Positions 6,090 through 7,384 of a stretch of DNA of 7,384 nucleotides are shown one piece after another. The notes under the pieces were generated by a model, which was not told the DNA's origin, did not search any database, and was given only the letters and a program-made list of their open reading frames with translations. Positions within the stretch are counted from its first letter, which is position 1; every line of letters starts with the position of its first letter. The DNA lies in the NCBI GenBank assembly GCA_015486505.1, contig WFRP01000157.1, forward strand, positions 1 through 7,384, in the 5' to 3' direction. This stretch comes from Pseudomonadota bacterium (GTDB lineage: Bacteria > Desulfobacterota > Anaeroferrophillalia > Anaeroferrophillales > Tharpellaceae). Position numbers and translations under genes: made by a program.

Positions 6090-6767
6090 TTACAAGTCTC
6101 GTTCACCCAGCCAGATGGTGTGCATCTTACCCCGGTTTCCGGACTCACGAACCCGCGCCTGGCTGACCTTGAATCCAGTTTTCTGTAAACGCTGAGTAAA
6201 TTTTCGATCCGGCCCGGCCGACCAGACAGCCAGCAACCCCAGAGGCCGCAAGGCGGTGTAAGTAGCGGCCAAACCGTCAATGCTGTAAAGCCGGTTATTC
6301 TTTTTTCGGGTCATCCCGGCCGGGCCGTTATCGACATCCAGCAAAATGGCATCATAACCCTGCCGTTCAGTGCGGATAATTTTAGCAACATCACCCTCGA
6401 TAACCGTCGTTCTTGGATCAGCCAAAGGATTTCCGGCAACCGCACCCAGATCACCTTTATTCCAGCGCACTACTGCCGGCACCAACTCCGCGACTACCAC
6501 TTCGACATCGGCATTCAGATACTGCAATGCCGCCGCTAAAGTAAAACCCATTCCCAATCCGCCGATCAAAACCCGGGCCCGGGTGCGATCGGCAATTTTC
6601 CGGCAGGCCAACCGCGCCAGTTCATCTTCGGAGCCGTGCGCCCGCGAGCCCATCAGCACCCCGGCCCCGACGATACTGATTGAAAATTCATCACCGCGCC
6701 GGGAGAGCTGCATCTCGCCGCCCTGACCGGGGATCGGGGCCGTATCCACTATTTCCCAGGGAATCAT
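6090..6767 (-). CDS. Spermidine-synthase-like SAM-fold protein
   Basis: The 225-residue protein has the Rossmann-type fold shared by spermidine synthases and class I methyltransferases. VLIGGLGMGFTL (66-77) is the nucleotide-binding glycine loop, Glu94 at the end of strand 2 (VVVAEL) would bind the ribose, GD at 125-126 follows strand 3, and LLDVDNGP (142-149) is the catalytic-region strand. The N-terminal text with EFSISIVGAGVLMGSRAHGSEDELA resembles the small proteins often annotated as spermidine synthase. It is shorter than authentic SpeE (about 280-310) and has GGLGMG in place of the usual GGGDGG, so polyamine synthesis should not be assumed; a methyltransferase or orphan aminopropyltransferase-like enzyme is equally possible. 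The ATG at 6767 is supported by gaaggtg about 8 bases upstream. No speD, speA or other polyamine gene is in the window. Confidence 0.75.
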   Translation of the reverse strand: MIPWEIVDTAPIPGQGGEMQLSRRGDEFSISIVGAGVLMGSRAHGSEDELARLACRKIADRTRARVLIGGLGMGFTLAAALQYLNADVEVVVAELVPAVVRWNKGDLGAVAGNPLADPRTTVIEGDVAKIIRTERQGYDAILLDVDNGPAGMTRKKNNRLYSIDGLAATYTALRPLGLLAVWSAGPDRKFTQRLQKTGFKVSQARVRESGNRGKMHTIWLGERDL

Positions 6768-6825
6768 AATTTTTCACCTTCATTCAGTTCACTATTTCTT
6801 CATAAAGCATATGTTAACTGACTAC

Positions 6826-6849
6826 GGAACCTGATTATGGAACCTGATT
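6826..6849. repeat. Two direct 11-bp repeats upstream of the spermidine-synthase-like gene
   Basis: The sequence ggaacctgatt occurs at 6826-6836 and again at 6839-6849, a 13-bp period. It lies 59-82 bp upstream of the minus-strand start at 6767, the zone where a promoter and operator for that gene would fall. It could be a regulator-binding pair or a small tandem duplication. The rest of 6768-7014 shows no gene. Confidence 0.45.
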
Positions 6850-7014
6850 CGGCATTTATGGTGCTAGATATGGTAAATCATCTTTGAGCGAAAACCTCAT
6901 ATAAGCCGACAAAAAAAATCCCCAAAAAAACATTTGTGTGTTATAGTACAACACCCTGGGATAAAATTCAAATTATCGCGCACCATATCAGCTCAACTTT
7001 CTGAGTTTGGTTAG

Positions 7015-7162
7015 TACCTTACAGGTTATTTTCTGTACCAAAAAACAAGATTTAATAGTCAGAAAATGTTCTGATAAGAGTACTTAATTTGCGACCCTCG
7101 GATTGCCCCTGGGTGCGGGCCGCAAGGCCCTGTTTGGGTTGCGGGATTTGTTCCCGCATTAG
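7015..7162 (-). repeat. Multi-hairpin repeat, unit 4 (inverted orientation)
   Basis: Reverse-complemented, this 148-bp unit starts ctaatgcgggaac and ends ataacctgtaaggta, like units 1 and 2. It keeps the perfect gcggga/tcccgc hairpin, a gggcc/ggccc hairpin, the attttctg/cagaaaat stem and the loop text tattaaatcttgttttttgg shared with unit 2. It carries an insert of about 25 bp, relative to units 1 and 2, after the second hairpin: gcacccaggggcaatccgag, which can form an extra stem (gc-ccc/ggg-gc). Like unit 2, it is followed by ctaa and then unrelated sequence. Confidence 0.9.
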
Positions 7163-7320
7163 TACCTTACAGGTTATTTTCTTGTTTTTTTCGACAGCTT
7201 TTTTCGACTGTAAAAACAAGAAAATGTTCTGATAAGAGCACTTATTTGCGCCCAACGGAAGTGCCCCTGGGTGCGGGCCGAGAAGGCCCGATTGGGTTGC
7301 GGGATTTGTTCCCGCATTAG
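7163..7320 (-). repeat. Multi-hairpin repeat, unit 3 (inverted, expanded stem)
   Basis: Reverse-complemented, this 158-bp unit has the same start, end and hairpin order, and the same extra insert as unit 4 (gcacccaggggcacttcc...). The late stem is remodelled: instead of attttctg/cagaaaat with an AT-rich loop it has a 14-bp stem attttcttgttttt/aaaaacaagaaaat enclosing a new acag/ctgt mini-hairpin. Its outer eighth base pair changes from G-C to T-A, preserving pairing. It ends 29 bp before the DegT-like gene's start codon. Confidence 0.9.
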
Positions 7321-7349
7321 ATAGCATTATATTCTCAAGGAGATAATTA

Positions 7350-7384
7350 ATGAAAGTACCATTTGTTGATTTAAGCCGGCAATT
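7350..7384 (+). CDS. DegT/DnrJ/EryC1/StrS-family sugar aminotransferase, 5' end only
   Basis: The last 35 bases start an open frame MKVPFVDLSRQ, matching the highly conserved N-terminus (VPFVDLxxQ) of PLP-dependent nucleotide-sugar aminotransferases used in O-antigen, capsule and glycan modification. The start at 7350 is strongly supported by aaggagat about 7 bases upstream. Only 11 complete codons are visible, so the family call rests on this signature alone; the specific sugar and pathway are unknown. It begins 29 bp downstream of the inverted multi-hairpin repeats, so its promoter must lie in that gap, within the repeats, or further upstream. Confidence 0.72.
   Translation, partial: MKVPFVDLSRQ

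Noticed and set aside
7052..7327. 91-codon minus-strand frame running through the two inverted repeats
   Set aside because: It is made almost wholly of repeat DNA. Because the unit is not a multiple of three, the two copies are read in different frames and yield unrelated peptides, so there is no protein-level conservation.
3860..7384. Direct repeat of the tRNA-Arg 3' end marking an attachment site
   Set aside because: I scanned for a second copy of the T-arm/acceptor sequence to the right and found none within the window.

Overview
The window looks like chromosome from a Gram-negative bacterium with deltaproteobacterial (Desulfobacterota-like) flavour. That placement is an inference from the style of the proteins and from GC-rich genes set in AT-richer spacers; no taxonomic marker in the window proves it. 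The left half is housekeeping DNA, the right half an accessory patch.

Left half (1-3906), all plus strand. A leader with a C-tract/G10-tract hairpin precedes a short-form alpha-glucan (glycogen) phosphorylase gene (250-2028). Next comes seryl-tRNA synthetase serS (2140-3417), which has a good sigma70-type promoter of its own. Just 8 bases after the serS stop begins tRNA-Ser(UGA), followed by tRNA-Ser(GCU) and tRNA-Arg(ACG), closed by a strong intrinsic terminator at 3873-3906. The synthetase therefore sits directly upstream of two of its own substrate tRNAs.

Junction (3907-4955). This stretch has no intact gene of known function. It holds two tandem copies of a ~124-bp multi-hairpin repeat (4060-4306), the C-terminal half of a HicB-type antitoxin (minus), the last ~38 codons of a tyrosine recombinase (minus) overlapping the hicB remnant in another frame, a GC hairpin exactly where the recombinase homology stops, and a sequence resembling an insertion-sequence end. 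This is the debris expected beside a tRNA cluster that has served as an integration hotspot.

Right half (4956-7384). Two minus-strand genes follow: a class II (zinc-finger-less) DnaJ/CbpA-type co-chaperone (4956-5888), and upstream of it a spermidine-synthase-like Rossmann-fold protein (6090-6767). Then two more copies of the same multi-hairpin repeat appear in opposite orientation (7015-7320). Immediately after them a plus-strand gene begins with the N-terminal signature of a DegT/DnrJ/EryC1/StrS sugar aminotransferase, cut by the window end.

The most unusual element is the four-copy repeat. Its copies keep the same hairpin plan while loop and inner-stem sequences change, with at least one paired (compensatory) substitution, which points to selection on a folded RNA or single-stranded DNA. 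The pairs lie in inverted orientation around a ~2.7-kb segment carrying the dnaJ-like and spermidine-synthase-like genes, so that segment could in principle invert by homologous recombination.
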